Positions 21,145 to 33,044 of a DNA stretch of 64,000 nt are shown one piece after another. The stretch is from Sorghum bicolor (taxonomy: Eukaryota; Streptophyta; Magnoliopsida; Poales; Poaceae): contig NC_012876.2 in NCBI RefSeq assembly GCF_000003195.3, positions 63,420,407-63,484,406 of the forward strand, in the 5' to 3' direction. A program made the translations under genes and the position numbers. The notes under the pieces were generated by a model. That model made no database searches, was not told the origin of the DNA, and saw nothing but the letters and a program-made list of their open reading frames with translations. Positions within the stretch are counted from its first letter, which is position 1, and each line of letters starts with the position of its first letter.

Positions 21145-22469
21145 GAAGGCCTGCGGTTCCGCGTGCCCGTCGTCCAGGTGTACCGGCGGAGCGCCTCCTG
21201 TGCCGGCGGCGGCCTGCTGGACCCGGCGGCAGTCATCCGGGACGCCGTCGCCAGGGCGCTCGTGCACTACTACCCATTGGCCGGCCGGCTAAGGGAGCTC
21301 GAGGGCCGCAAGCTCGCCGTCGACTGCACCGCGGAGGGCGTGCCGTTCGCCGAGGCTGACGCCGACGACGTCCGCCTTGACGACTTCGGCGACTCCGTGC
21401 ACCCGCCATTGCCGTGCCTTGAGGAGCTCCTCCTCTTTGACGACGTCGTCCCTGCCACCGCCACCACGTCCTCCTCCATAGCCAACTCCGCTGTCGTCCA
21501 CATCCAGGTGACGCGGCTGGCATGCGGTGGTTTCGTCCTGGCGGTGCAGATGTCCCACACGGTGGCGGACGCTCTAGGCATGCTGCAGTTCCTGGAAGCG
21601 GTAGCAGAGCTGGCGCGGGGCGCGGCGGCGCCGACGGTGCGTCCGGTGTGGGCACGCGACCTGTTGATGGCGCGCAACCCGCCGCGGCCGAGCTTCCCGC
21701 ACCGCGAGTACGACGACGAGGTGCCGCTGGACGACCCCATCGCGCTGCCGGCCGACCAACTGGTGCAGGGCTTCGTCTTCTTCACGCCCCGGGACGTCGC
21801 CGCAATCAAGGCCAGGCTCGCACCGGGCCTCAGGGAGAGGTCGACGACGTTCGACGTCCTCACGGCGTTCCTGTGGAAGTGCCGTACCACGGCGCTGCAG
21901 CTCCAGGACGCCGACGAGGAGGTGCGGATCGGGTTAACCGTCAGCGCGTGCCACGGCAAGAGAGGCCGGCTCCGCCTGCCCAGGGGCTACTACGGCAACA
22001 CGGTGGTTTTGGCAGTCGCCGTCTCCACGGCCGGCGAGCTGCGCGCGAACCCGGTGAGCTACGCCGTGGAGCTGGTGAGCAAGGCCAAAGCGGAGGTGAA
22101 CGCGGAGTACATCCAGTCGGTGGCTGACCTGATGGTGCTTCGCGGGCGGCCGCGGTTTGGCTTGTACCTGGTGTCCGACCAGACCAAGATAGGGTTTGCC
22201 GGCGTCGACTATGGTTGGGGCCAGCCGGTGCATGGAGGGATGGCCGCCATGGCTCTCTCCCCTCTCCCTGGGATGTTCAGCTTCCTCATACCATGCAAGA
22301 ACGCCGACGGCGAGGACGGTATCGTCATCCCGATATGGTTACCTGGCCACGCCATGGATAGGTTCACGGAGGAGGTGGGCAACCTGATGCGCCCTCCACA
22401 CAAAATGTCATCGATCTAAAAATCAGCAACGTACGTGTCGGTCCGCTATGCACGCTTGTGGGGTGTATA

Positions 22470-22500
22470 TGTACTACTACTACTACTACTATTATTATAT
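22470..22500. repeat. (ACT)n/(ATT)n microsatellite
   Basis: Short trinucleotide run about 50 bp after the BAHD stop codon. Confidence 0.85.
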
Positions 22501-22637
22501 AGGCGAAATAAATGTCCTAAGTTCTTTGACTAGGAGTTGGGTCAAAGATTAAAAGTTTTAATTTGCGTGGGTACATTAATCAAACTCTTGTTTGGATTCT
22601 GTGGTTTAAAGTTTGGTTAAACTAAGAGCTAAACTTT

Positions 22638-22797
22638 AGAAAGCTGCAACGTTCTTTGTCATAGTGATGGTCATATAATTGAGGAAGAATAGTAAACTAG
22701 AAAGCTGTAACGTCCTTTGCCATGGTGATGGTCATAATTAAGGAAGAATAGTAACGAGAAAGCTGCAATATCCTTTGTCATAGCGGCTGTCGTAGAG
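22638..22797. repeat. Tandem repeat of about 60 bp, 2.7 units
   Basis: Units begin AGAAAGCTG at 22638, about 22699 and about 22760 and share CCTTTG-CAT-GTGATGGTCATA. The units are diverged. Function unknown. Confidence 0.8.
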
Positions 22798-23390
22798 AAA
22801 ACCACATCTTCCTTTATTGTATGCTACGACTTCCTCGCGTCGTCTCACACACGTAAGTCCACCACGTGTCAAGATGGCCGTGCTACGCAAGAAGCTAAAG
22901 CTAGACGACAGTGGCTCGGGGTAGGAAACCGATGGAGAAAAAAAATGAGGCCGAGTGATGATGGTGTGGGTCGGGGAGACTTTTGTATTATATTTTGATG
23001 ATACATTTTTTATATATGTTTTTTTTGAGTTTGGGATCATAAATATTGTAATAATTATTATAACATCTACCGTACAGCACACGGTATATGAAAAGCACCG
23101 CCGATTGCCTCTTGTGTCCTTCTAGTTGTACCGGTTTACTTGTTTAATATTGTTGTTGCCTGAAATTAAACTTCAAGGAATTGCACGGTGGATGAAAAAA
23201 GTACTCCTTGCTCGGGATTCATATCTATGTATGAATCTGACTACACGGTTGGGGCCTTGGGGGCAGTTGTTCGCTTGTCTTATCAGCTGTATTTTTTTCT
23301 ACTAGCCAACAATATTTTTCTCTTATAATAAATCAATTAATAGTAATTTTAGTCATGACTTTTTTAGATAAGTGAACATACTCTTCATTG
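22798..23390. other. Intergenic, no gene recognised
   Basis: AT-rich; nothing assignable beyond short homopolymers. Confidence 0.45.
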
Positions 23391-23399
23391 CGCCGTCAT

Positions 23400-24440
23400 T
23401 TTGCTTAAATAGTTTGTGGAACAGTAACAGCATAGAAAAAGTGGGAATGAGCATGAACAATCTATAAACAGCGCGTGGAAAGTTACAAATAAATAGTGTT
23501 AAGGTTGGGCGCACTTCATTGCGCCAGCATGAACAGTAACATGCATAGAAAAGTGGGAGTGAGCATGACCAATCTATAAACAGTGTGTGGACAGTATTAA
23601 GGCCTTTTTAGTTCACTCTAAAAAATAAAAAAAATCAAGATTTCTTGTCACATGCACAAAGCATTAAATATAGACAAAAATAAAAACTAATTGTACAGTT
23701 GCCTGTAAATCATGAGATGAATCTTTTGAATCTGGTTAGTCTATGATTGAATAATAATTGTCAAATAAAAACAAAAGTGTTACAATACCGAAAACCAAAA
23801 TTTTTTAAACTAAAGAAGACCTAAATAGTGGACAATAGAGGGCCCACATGAACAGTGCCTGAACAGAAAAAATGCAGAGTAAGGCTGATGACTTCAAAAT
23901 TCTAAAAGTTTATAAGATTTCATGTCACATTAAATTTTTGGACGTATACATGAAACATTAAATATAGATAAAAGATAACTAATTTACAATTTACCTGTAA
24001 TTTGCGACACGAATCTTTTAACGCTAGTTAATCCATAATTGAACAATAATTATCAATACAAACAAAAGTGTTATAGTAGCTAAATTCAAAAAGTTTTTGA
24101 ATGTAAACAAAGCTTTAGTACTCCTAGCTGAGATTCATATTCTTGCACGAATCGGACTAGCCCGGTTGGGCGCGCGGCCCTGTTCGGCTGGAGAAAATGG
24201 CTGATGCTGATTGATTTGTTTTGAAAGAAAATCATTATTATTTCACTAAAACGGCTGCTAAGTTCACTGGACCGGTATTCTTGCTTGAAATACTTTGTGG
24301 AACAGTGACAGCATAGGAGAAGTGGGAGTGGGCACGAACAGTCTATAAACAGTGTTTGGACAGTTACTAAATAGTGCTAAACAGTTTATAGGACAGCAAA
24401 TTAAAGAAGACCCACGTAAACAGTGCATGAAACAGTAGCA
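23400..24440. repeat. Dispersed unit with AACAGT motifs plus hAT-like MITE copies
   Basis: A unit of about 90 bp (AACAGTAACAGCATAG...GTGGGA-TGAGCA...CTATAAACAG) occurs near 23415, 23530 and 24300. AACAGT is strongly enriched throughout. Two decayed copies of a common grass hAT-like MITE lie at about 23614-23826 and 23893-24118; both share ATTAAATATAGA and a block with AATAATTATCAA and ACAAAAGTGTTA. Confidence 0.6.
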
Positions 24441-25940
24441 AATGCTCTCACAAGGTTCCATTTTATTTGCGGTTGAAGAAGTAAACCTATTCGCTGGCCT
24501 GTTATTTAATTTATTATAAGAGAAAAATACTACTAGTTGGAAGAAAAAATAAGTCTAATAAGATGAGCTACTCGTGTTATTGCAGGGTGGCTGACGAGCT
24601 GACGAGTTATACAAGTCCGTGCATATCTGTGCCAAGCCAGTGCAGAGCACACGGGATTATTTATTTTGGATTCTTTTCTATTCAATATTTTAACAATAAT
24701 TGTTCCTATTTTTTCAGATCTATCCCTTTGTCCTGCCAGTGCCGCCGATGCGATAAAATAACGATGCCACACTAAATAGTAAATACATTGGTCGACGATA
24801 TCTGCCACGTTAGATAGTGTTTTTAACGTGAAAAACCTTATCAGCTCTTGTTAGCATGACAGTAAAACCTTATCACGCCACTTTCGTTGACGTGATAATA
24901 TTGTTTTATCATGTTACCGCGACTTTGACAAGATTAGACCTTAGAAAAATTATAACTTTTTGATACGACTTTGAATGAAGATGAACTTTATATGAAAATT
25001 ATAGATATCGACGCGGGATACAACTTTCTAATTTTGATTTTTCTTATTTAAGAATATTAAGATACTCAAAAAAATAATATAAGATTTTAGGAGCATAATA
25101 ATCGAGTACTAGAGCTTGTCGCATTAAAAAATAAAATCTTTTGTATATAGTGTCAATGAAGATACTTTTACGTTAAAGTTGTAGCTCTCAGTGAGATATA
25201 TAGCTCTATGTTTTTGAGTTTTTATATTTGCGGCCGTTAAGATGCTCGAAAAAAATAATATACAACTTCAGAAGCACATGTCACATTAAATAATAATATC
25301 GTTTTGTATGGTGTTAGATAAAGGTATTTTTTATATCAAAGTTGTACTTTTTAATGAGATTTACAACTTTAATTTAAAAAAGGTGTTTTTATGCAACATC
25401 AAATAAGAAATATATGATTTTTTTTAAAAAAAGTAGCTTTGGTACACGATTAATATACCCCTAAATTTTGTATGATTTCTTTGGTGCCTTAACTATCTCA
25501 AATGAAAGACCTCAAAACTAAAAGGTTGTTGATCTTATAGTTAGCTACAAATTTAATATAAAAAGTCCAGATTACTTGTACTCCTGGCCCTCGAGCTGGG
25601 AAAGCTCACACACACAGAGCTCCCCGCACGAGCAGCAGTAGAATACACATGCCCCACTGGCTATCCAAATGCAGACGACCAGACTGGTATGCTACATCCG
25701 AAGGAATATCTACATGCATAGCATTAGCATAGCTCGGCAACATGCAATATATTTTCTCTCGATATTTATTTGCTCATCGTGCCCACTTAACCATGGATAC
25801 GCCACACTGAAACCATAACAACCAAAAAAATGAAAACAAAAGGGAAAGGGAAAAAAAGAAAAAAAAACCACGGTTTCAGTCACAGATACAAAACACGTTC
25901 TCACTACTTTGCCAGCGACACAACAGCACTTGAGAGTTAA
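24441..25940. other. AT-rich intergenic repeat-like DNA
   Basis: 24830-25400 contains loosely repeated units of about 150 bp with AAAGTTGTA and AAAAAATAATATA blocks, likely a decayed DNA element. No coding signal is seen up to the 3' end of the SnRK1 beta-3 gene. Confidence 0.4.
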
Positions 25941-26231
25941 ACACAACTACTCATTCAACCGAACCATCACTGCCACCACCAACAACCAAATTAGGTACAA
26001 GACTAATAATCATTCGAAAATGACGGCCTAGGCTCCTCGCCTGTTTTCTGCTGCACTACTACAACAGGGGGCTTAAATTCTTCTGTTTCTGCAGAATCTG
26101 CGCAACAACAGGAGAGGGGTGGGACTCTATTTGTTCATCGGTGGGTAGCAACCCCCAAGGGTGTTTAATTATCATTACCATTACAGATCCTGCACAAGAA
26201 AGCAGGACCTCACAGGACATATAGCCACACC

Positions 26232-29200
26232 CTACCGCCTCAGCACTGGCTTGTAAAGCACGACTGTCACAAACTTGGCCTTGAACCGGTGCGTGATCCC
26301 CAGAGCAACCACGGATCTTGTGTTCTCTTTCTCGATGTAAAGGTGGTTCAGAACCACGGTCTGAGGTTGAGGCAGCGGGCTCGATTCGTCTTGGCTTGGT
26401 GGGAAGCTCAGCAGCGTATGCTGAAGATGAGGTGGCACCAGTGGGGGCTCCCGGCCTTCATCTTCATTTCCAGGAATAGGGTTGTTGTAGCTAGAATCAG
26501 GTGAAGGTGGGACTTCAAATCCAACAACGTGGACCCCTTCCTGAATCATGGTTAGCCATCATAAAGTCAGCCATGAAAACTTATGCAAGGTTATAATTCT
26601 GAGAGATGATTCTTACATGGTCATCCATGCCTTGTTGGTCCATATTCCAATAGCCTGATGCCTGTCCTGGAGAGATAATACGACATGTTCATGTTAGTAA
26701 AGAATTTAAAGAAAAAAAAATCTGGACAACGGACATTGCGAAAAAAAAGAAAGAAACAAATGGACATTGCAAACTAAATTTCAAAAGCTAACTTAACATC
26801 AAACAAAATAACTATAAATGGTGCATAGTATTAGTCATCCACCCAAAATGCATGGTGTATTCATACCATTCACAGGGGAGGAGGGGGGCGGCAAACAAGG
26901 AATGAGATGAATTATTGATTGATTAGAACTGAAATCTCTACATACTAAAAGGACAAAACAGGAATAGCCAACACCGACTTCAGCGTGCCTCTCCGATTCT
27001 CCACCCGCCCCTCCTCCCCATGCCACCATGGTGCCACTCCACGCCCCAAAGCCCCCACCCTCTCCAGCGCCCAGCCCAGACCCCCACTGCCTTCCCACTG
27101 ATCCCGACATGCCCCATCCTCCATGTGCTTGCACAGCCACTGTCCAGCAAATTTGCGCGACTGCCGGGGGCGGCGCAAGCAGAAGAGTGCGGCCAGCCCT
27201 GACAGGATGGCACAAGCGACAAGACAGCCAGCCCTGTAGCTTGCTAGGATGAGCTTTGCTAACTGTTTTTGCATCCACTCGTTTTCTAGCAGCACTTGCA
27301 AAGCAGCACCAAGATTTGTCCTTCCATCAAGAAAGGTTGGAAAAACTTCTATTCTATCATCTCCCACTCCAAGTCTCCAACCTTAGATGCGGCAATTAGT
27401 AGACCACGGCCCATCAAACTTAGGCCCATTTCGCTGGAATATATAAGCAACCACCAGCAGGCTAACCCTAACACCACATCCCACAGGTCTGCCCCTTGCT
27501 CAGCCAACTCAGCCGCCGTCCTTCCTCCTATCCATCTCCCAATCTCCCTGCTGCACAGCGACGAGTGCAACCTCCGCATTCCCCGCACTCTGGATCTCCA
27601 GCCACCTCGCCATAGCTCTGCAGCACGCACGAGAGTGACCCACCGCACTCTCTACGTGTGAGCGTGTCCCAAGCTCCCATCGATGAAGGCCTGCTTCCTC
27701 ATCTCCGCAAGCGGCAAAGTCCCTGCATCCATAGGCCCGCCGCCGCCCACACACGTCTGCACCCGTCATCCAACTCTGCCTGAAGCTCCTCCCCCAGTGC
27801 TGCCGACGAGCTGCCCCCCTCCCCCCCCCCCCCCCCCGGCCAGGCGGGACCCCCTCGCCTTGCGCTTAGTCGCGCCTAGGCGGCCGCTTAGCGTTGCCTT
27901 TTTGAACATTGATGGTAGAAGATTACAACGACTTCGTTCAAAATTCTAATATATCTTACAAGGTTTGGCCATCTTTGAATTATAGTTAAATGACCAGTGC
28001 GAGAGATAAACCACAAATAGTTACTAATTTTGTCCTTTATCAGACCAACTATTTCTAAGCTTATGTGTTATTGACTGTTTTTGCAGGGACTACTCATTAC
28101 TAGGTGCAGTAGTGAAAGTGTGCCCTGTAAGGTCGTGTAGCTGATCAATGATTCCAATCATGCATGCAAACTTGGGAGAATACAAACAAGCAGAACTCAT
28201 TTCTACTGAAGAAAGGGCATCTCATGGCATCGGATTGATCACCAAACATTTCATCAGAGATCCACCATTCCAGGTACCCCAATACCCTACACTACTGATT
28301 CATCACTATGTAGTTAGAATTGGAAATAATCCAAAAAAAAGGCATTTACAGCTGTGCACTGCAGATATCTTAATTGCTTAGTACAAAGGAGGCTATACAA
28401 AACTACTAGCTGTGTTATAGCATTGGCAATGCAAGGATTCTATTTGGTTGCACATTCAGACTAACTGCACTGTACTCTGCGATAATGAAAAATTCAGAGC
28501 AGATTAATTGCTTGAGACTGCAAGTTGCTACTCGTCACACGAGGCTAGCAGTAGCAGTATCTGGCTTTCATGAACTGGAATACTTGATGGCCTGCCATTC
28601 AATGCTGGCACACTATCTTTGTTTGTTTGCCAGCATTTAGCTTCTTCTTTGCATGCAACATGTAGTGACTATTATATATAATAATTATCTGTATTTGGCA
28701 TTCCAAACTGTAGTAGATCCTAATGTCTAACGGCCTTCATTGACAGCTGAAAAAGACATGTTGTAATGAATTCCCATGCAAGTTGGATTGATGGGATCAA
28801 GTTTGTTTCATCTTATATATATGTTTTGATTAATATCTCATTTCACTTATATCAGTGATGCAAATTAATAGATCATGTGTCAACAGTGTTTTGAAAACCT
28901 TTCTTATGACAGCAACAAATTGGATTAACATTGTTTTGTCATCCATAGCAATGCACGGGCATTAGCTAGTACCATAAAAGAAACAGCACTAAGCTTTGTG
29001 ATGAAGATAAAACTATGAATAAATAGCGACTTCTAGATGGCAGACTCCAGATTTTATGAAATGCCAGGCAAAATTGATTCAGATCCTTTGCTGTTCCCAT
29101 ACAGATCAAGTACAATCGAATGATGTTTCATCAGGAATCATTTTTTGACTTAGCACTACAACTAAATGGAATGATCATACAACTAAAAGATTTAAAGCCA

Positions 29201-29960
29201 CTAATTGAATCCAAATGGTATTCGCATAGATCAATTTTAGCCTAAAGTACTTGGGAAAAGGAGGTCATATACTAGAAAAAATATTTCAGGCAAGGTATCA
29301 CAGCCCTGTATATGACACTCCCTCTCCACCTATATTGCAGTTGAGTACATGAATCATCCTTTTAAGAGCCTGCTTGGCAATTTAGGAAAATTATCTTCAT
29401 AGGAATATTAGTGACTAGGAAATTATGTGCACATAGGTCTAGGATCTGGATGATTGTTTGGCAAACATGATCAGTATCCTAAAAGCAGCCACGGACTTCC
29501 CCTTTGCAACCGCAGCGGCTCCTTCGCTGGAGCTTCACCGCGGGGGCGGATCCAGTAAAGGGACATGGGTGTGCACATGTACGCCCAATAATTTTTGCAA
29601 AAAACTTCGAAGTTAGGAGACTTGCCAATCAAATAGCTAGATAGCTTTAGGTTAGGGTTTCAGTGCTCAGCTTCGTACAGCATGAAGGGAAGGGAAGGGA
29701 AGAGAAGGGGTGCGAGTACCTGGTGGGTGCTCTTCGCCGGCGAAGAGACCAACGAAAGCCTCAGCGCCTAGCTTAGGGCGGCGGCGGCGGTGGCGGCGGC
29801 CGACCAGTCGTCTGAGAGCGAGAGGGGGGCGAGAGAGACAGACAAGACAACGCACGAGGAGCCGAGGAGGGGATGCACAAGCGGACGGAAGGAAGGGGAA
29901 CGCAGGTTAGGATGCATCGACGGCGTCAGAAAGATCGCACCCGCACGGGCCTTCGTCTGG
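26232..29960 (-). CDS. KINB3: SnRK1 regulatory subunit beta-3 (KINbeta3-type)
   Basis: Beta subunits scaffold the SnRK1 (AMPK/SNF1) kinase that reports sugar and energy shortage. Coding exons on the minus strand are 26641-26643 (ATG) down to 26617 and 26540-26232, joined by a GT-AG intron in phase 0, for 111 residues. The protein has an ASC/AMPKBI beta-C domain: [34 protein letters not shown] and a [11 protein letters not shown] end. It lacks the myristoylation site and glycogen-binding domain of longer beta subunits, exactly as in the short plant beta-3 class, so it is not truncated. The 26617-26666 exon has a leader acceptor at 26667-26668. A GC-rich noncoding first exon is likely at 29720 to about 29960, with donor CACCAG|GTACTC. 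The roughly 3-kb leader intron contains a Helitron. Confidence 0.87.
26935..28969 (+). mobile_element. Helitron in the leader intron of the SnRK1 beta-3 gene
   Basis: About 2035 bp. It starts TCTCTACATACTAAAAG and ends GCACGGGCATTAGCTAG, inserted between A and T as Helitrons do. A 3' hairpin AATGC-ACGG-GCATT sits 2 bases before the terminal AGCTAG. These termini match the grass Helitron consensus I know. No RepHel gene is present, so it is non-autonomous. It is oriented opposite to the host gene. Confidence 0.88.
27430..28380 (+). pseudogene. Possible captured gene pieces inside the Helitron
   Basis: Around 27438-27450 there is a TATA-like ATATATAAGC, then a leader and an ATG at 27683 beginning [14 protein letters not shown]. 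It runs into a proline-rich stretch with a C homopolymer of nearly 20 bases near 27820-27838. A second exon-like piece at about 28087-28273 (preceded by TGCAG, followed by GTACCC) encodes [17 protein letters not shown] recognise neither donor gene. The pieces are inferred from splice-like borders and composition and could be chance. Confidence 0.4.
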
Positions 29961-30670
29961 GCCGTTTTTTTTTTTTGCACAATTTCTTTGGAAATTTTTA
30001 TTTTTCTTTCTCTCCCTTTCAATTTTTTTATTTTTGTTCATTTCATATTTATTATTTCGCAGGACACTATCAATGGCCAGTATTTGTTGCGTTCTAAATT
30101 ATATGTTGCTTCGATTTTTTTTAATACGTTAATTTTGCTATGTATCTATATATAATAATATATGTCTAGATATATAGCAAAATCAATAAAAAATAGTCAA
30201 ATGACTTGTAATTTGGAATGGAGAAAGTAAGACATTTGTTTTAAATAAATGGAATAGTAATGATATTTATGAGTATATTTGTAAATATAATTAAATGGAA
30301 CTTTTATATTTTATTAAGGTTGAATATTTTAATATTGAATATTGAAGGAAGCCATTTTCACAAGAACATATAGCAATTCACAAACCAAAGAAGCTATAAC
30401 AAAAATTTTCTAAAAGAAAAACATTTTTGTTTTTGTGACAATTTCTCAAATAAATATTAAATATTTTTTGTGCAAAACATGGAACAATAGTTCTCGTGAA
30501 CAAGGAACATTGCTATTCACAATTAAAAAAACGATATGGACTCATAAAATTGTTTTCCATTCTCCAACAAGAACTAATAAAGAGTACTGAGACTTTGATA
30601 TCTTGTGCTATGTAAGTTGATGCTAAAATTCCCGTGCGTGACTTGCTTCATTTTTATTCCTTACATCTTA
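29961..30670. other. Upstream region of SnRK1 beta-3 gene, AT-rich
   Basis: Probable promoter side of the minus-strand gene, starting with a T-run at 29969. A half Stowaway-like end (GACTTGTAATTTGGAATGGAG) lies at about 30205-30228. Nothing else is recognised. Confidence 0.4.
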
Positions 30671-30930
30671 CTCCCTCCATCTCAAATTGTAAGTCATTCC
30701 AAAAATCTTAAAGAGTCAAACTTTTCTAAATTTGACCAAATTTATATTATAAAATAATTATTATTATGGTACTAACTAAGTATCATTAGATTCTTTTTTA
30801 ATTATATTTTTATAGTATACTCACTTTACGTTATAAATCTTAGTATTTTTCTTTATAATTTTGGTCAAACGTGAAAATACTTTGACTTTGCAAGATTGTT
30901 GGAATGACTTACAATTTGGGATGGAGGGAG
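30671..30930. mobile_element. Stowaway-type MITE
   Basis: 260 bp flanked by TA, with inverted ends CTCCCTCCATCTCAAATTG and the complement of CTCCCTCCATCCCAAATTG. Same family as 13265-13525. Confidence 0.9.
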
Positions 30931-33044
30931 TACTTTTGTTCTATTATTTCATTTGTTAATGATTATATACTACACCATTGTTGTTCAATCTATTTTGGTA
31001 ATGAATAAACATCTCTCAATCGTATAACATATAGTAACTTTTTTTTATGCAGGGTGCAAAGTAGCTCAATACATTCCCATTCTCCCAGTCTCGGGTGACT
31101 GCTAAAATTCACCGGTTGAAATGTAGGACTAGGAATCTAGGATGTCAACGATAATAACAAGTCAGCAATTGTGGATTCTATTGGAGGTGTTGCAGCGATA
31201 GAGGCTATACATGGAGGCGCGACTGCAACAATGCATTCATGTGTGGTGATTGTTCTAGTGCCATGACTAGTGAGATGATAGTCTATGTGTGGTGGTGAAC
31301 TAGTGATGACGGGTCTGGTCACGGGAGGCAGACCGCAGAGGTCCATGTGGTGGTGAAAGGTTGACAGTTTTGGCCGGATCATGCGTTCAATATGTTTCAA
31401 ATTCAATTACACATTATAAAGACCGACTTTTGACGGAGTGAAGCGGAGGCAGAAGTGGCCCATTGGTGTCGCCCTCGTCGTCACTCGGTGGGTGCGGAGG
31501 TCTGGTCCCCCGCGGTACGGTACATATAACCAAATTAGGGTTCCACCTCATACATGATCTTGTAAGCCGCCGTACGGCATTGTAACCCAACTCTTAATAA
31601 TAGTGAGGAGTGTTTGCTGGCTGGCGCCCGTGGTTTTTTTCCCTTCGCATTGGAGGGGTTTTCCACGTTAAATCTTGTGTCTTCGCTGTGTTTTGATCTT
31701 GTGTTCTTCGTCGTTTATCCGCCATCATTCTCAACATCATGTGCGTCCTGCTGCTCATAGAGGTGAAGGGCCCAATTTTTTATCTTCTTCTGCCCTGCTG
31801 CTTGTGCATCCATTGTTTTTCATACTTGAGGCTACCGGCTATAGTCTGGGTTGCGGAGGTTTGAGGTTCTACATGAGCTTATTATATACTAGGTAGTTGC
31901 ATGACTGTTAGGACTTTTGACAACTTCATTGCTTCTCTTCTTGCTGCACTATTTAATCCACACACATTTTAGTTCACCTTCCAAACCAGGATCTTGGAGT
32001 TGTTGCTATCCATCCTAGCATATCCACCGGGGAGAGTCGGCCATATAGGTCCACCATCAGGTCCCAACCTACATTTGGTCCACCTTTCCTAAAAACTCAT
32101 CACGAACACTAGCATTACTAAATCCATTGGTAGAAGATCAGCCGGTGCTGGCTCTAGACTACAATTAACTAATGGATCACACACACAACAACACTGATTT
32201 TACATCTAAGTTTTATGGAACCTCCATCTCAATTGCCTATGTCCCATGCATCATAGTTGCAAGTGCTTTGGCTAGCTTCTTGTTGCTTAGGCACGTGGCA
32301 GCCATGATCGCCTTGACGACCTACTTTAGTAGATCATCAGCATACATATCCACATAGGTGGTGACAACTGCATCCAGCACGGTGATTGGTTGTTGATGAA
32401 GTCAAGTTCACACATCAACTTCCTCTAGGTGCGTTCAACCACCAGCACTGTTTGATGGGCGCACCGCGAGGCACAAGCTCGAGCATGTAGCGGCCATAAT
32501 ATTCCTCACCCTTCCAATATGATGTGGTTGCTGCTGACCCATGTTGGTGGAGAGGTCGAGTGTGTGAGTAGTGGTTCAGGGACACTCCTAAAGATAGCAC
32601 TGTATAAACTGTGGTCGTTGTCCACTTGGTCTACTAAGAGATTATGACCCACCGTGGTGTTGTCCTCACTAGTAGGGTCAGTGTCTGGTGTATTGTATTA
32701 GTCACATGCACTATCACAGTGTTGACTTCTCCATACGGGTGATATGGTAGGAGGTGTTGTCGACCTAGCCATCATGAGAGGACTTGTCTGTGTTGCCTAC
32801 TAGGCCCTAGGCCATGAAGCATCTTCTGGTGGGTCATCGGGCCCTAGTGGTCCCATGCTCATCTAGCTGAGCTCTAGGTCCAACGTGCACCTTCTGATGG
32901 GCTATTGTGGGCAAAGCCTGGGGATTCTAGGTTGCAGTCCACAACACCAAGACAGACTCATACACCAAGGAGCAGGACACCTTCTTGCTACCGTCCAACG
33001 AGAAGCGATGATGAGCTACGGTGTCTATCTAGAGGCAGGCAAAA
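30931..33044. repeat. Decayed repeat DNA, including a possible copia LTR piece
   Basis: No intact frame. 31500-31760 (AATAGTGAGGAGTG ... GGTTTTCCACG...CTTGTGTCTTCG) resembles the R-U5 end of a Ty1/copia LTR. The rest looks like old retroelement sequence and cannot be assigned. Confidence 0.35.

Larger units (their letters stand above)
15687..22419 (+). pseudogene. BAHD acyltransferase gene split by an LTR retrotransposon
   Basis: The BAHD family moves acyl groups from acyl-CoA to alcohols or amines in the cytosol. The N-terminus ([28 protein letters not shown]) resembles benzyl-alcohol O-benzoyltransferase-like members. Coding sequence lies at 15687-15820 and 21150-22419, separated by the retrotransposon plus one copy of its 5-bp target duplication. 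Across the insertion the frame is continuous (DQE then GLRFR), giving about 467 residues, normal for the family. The catalytic HTVAD (HXXXD) is near residue 180 and DYGWG, a variant of the structural DFGWG, is near residue 397. No other break is seen. The frame also stays open from the 3' LTR into the second part, but I see no in-frame ATG until VQMSH. The exact substrate cannot be read from sequence. Confidence 0.92.

Noticed and set aside
26835..27367. Tryptophan/glycine-rich minus-strand frames near the SnRK1 beta-3 gene
   Set aside because: They lie mostly inside the Helitron and do not continue the KINbeta reading frame. The beta-3 class is naturally short, so no missing N-terminal domain needs to be sought there.
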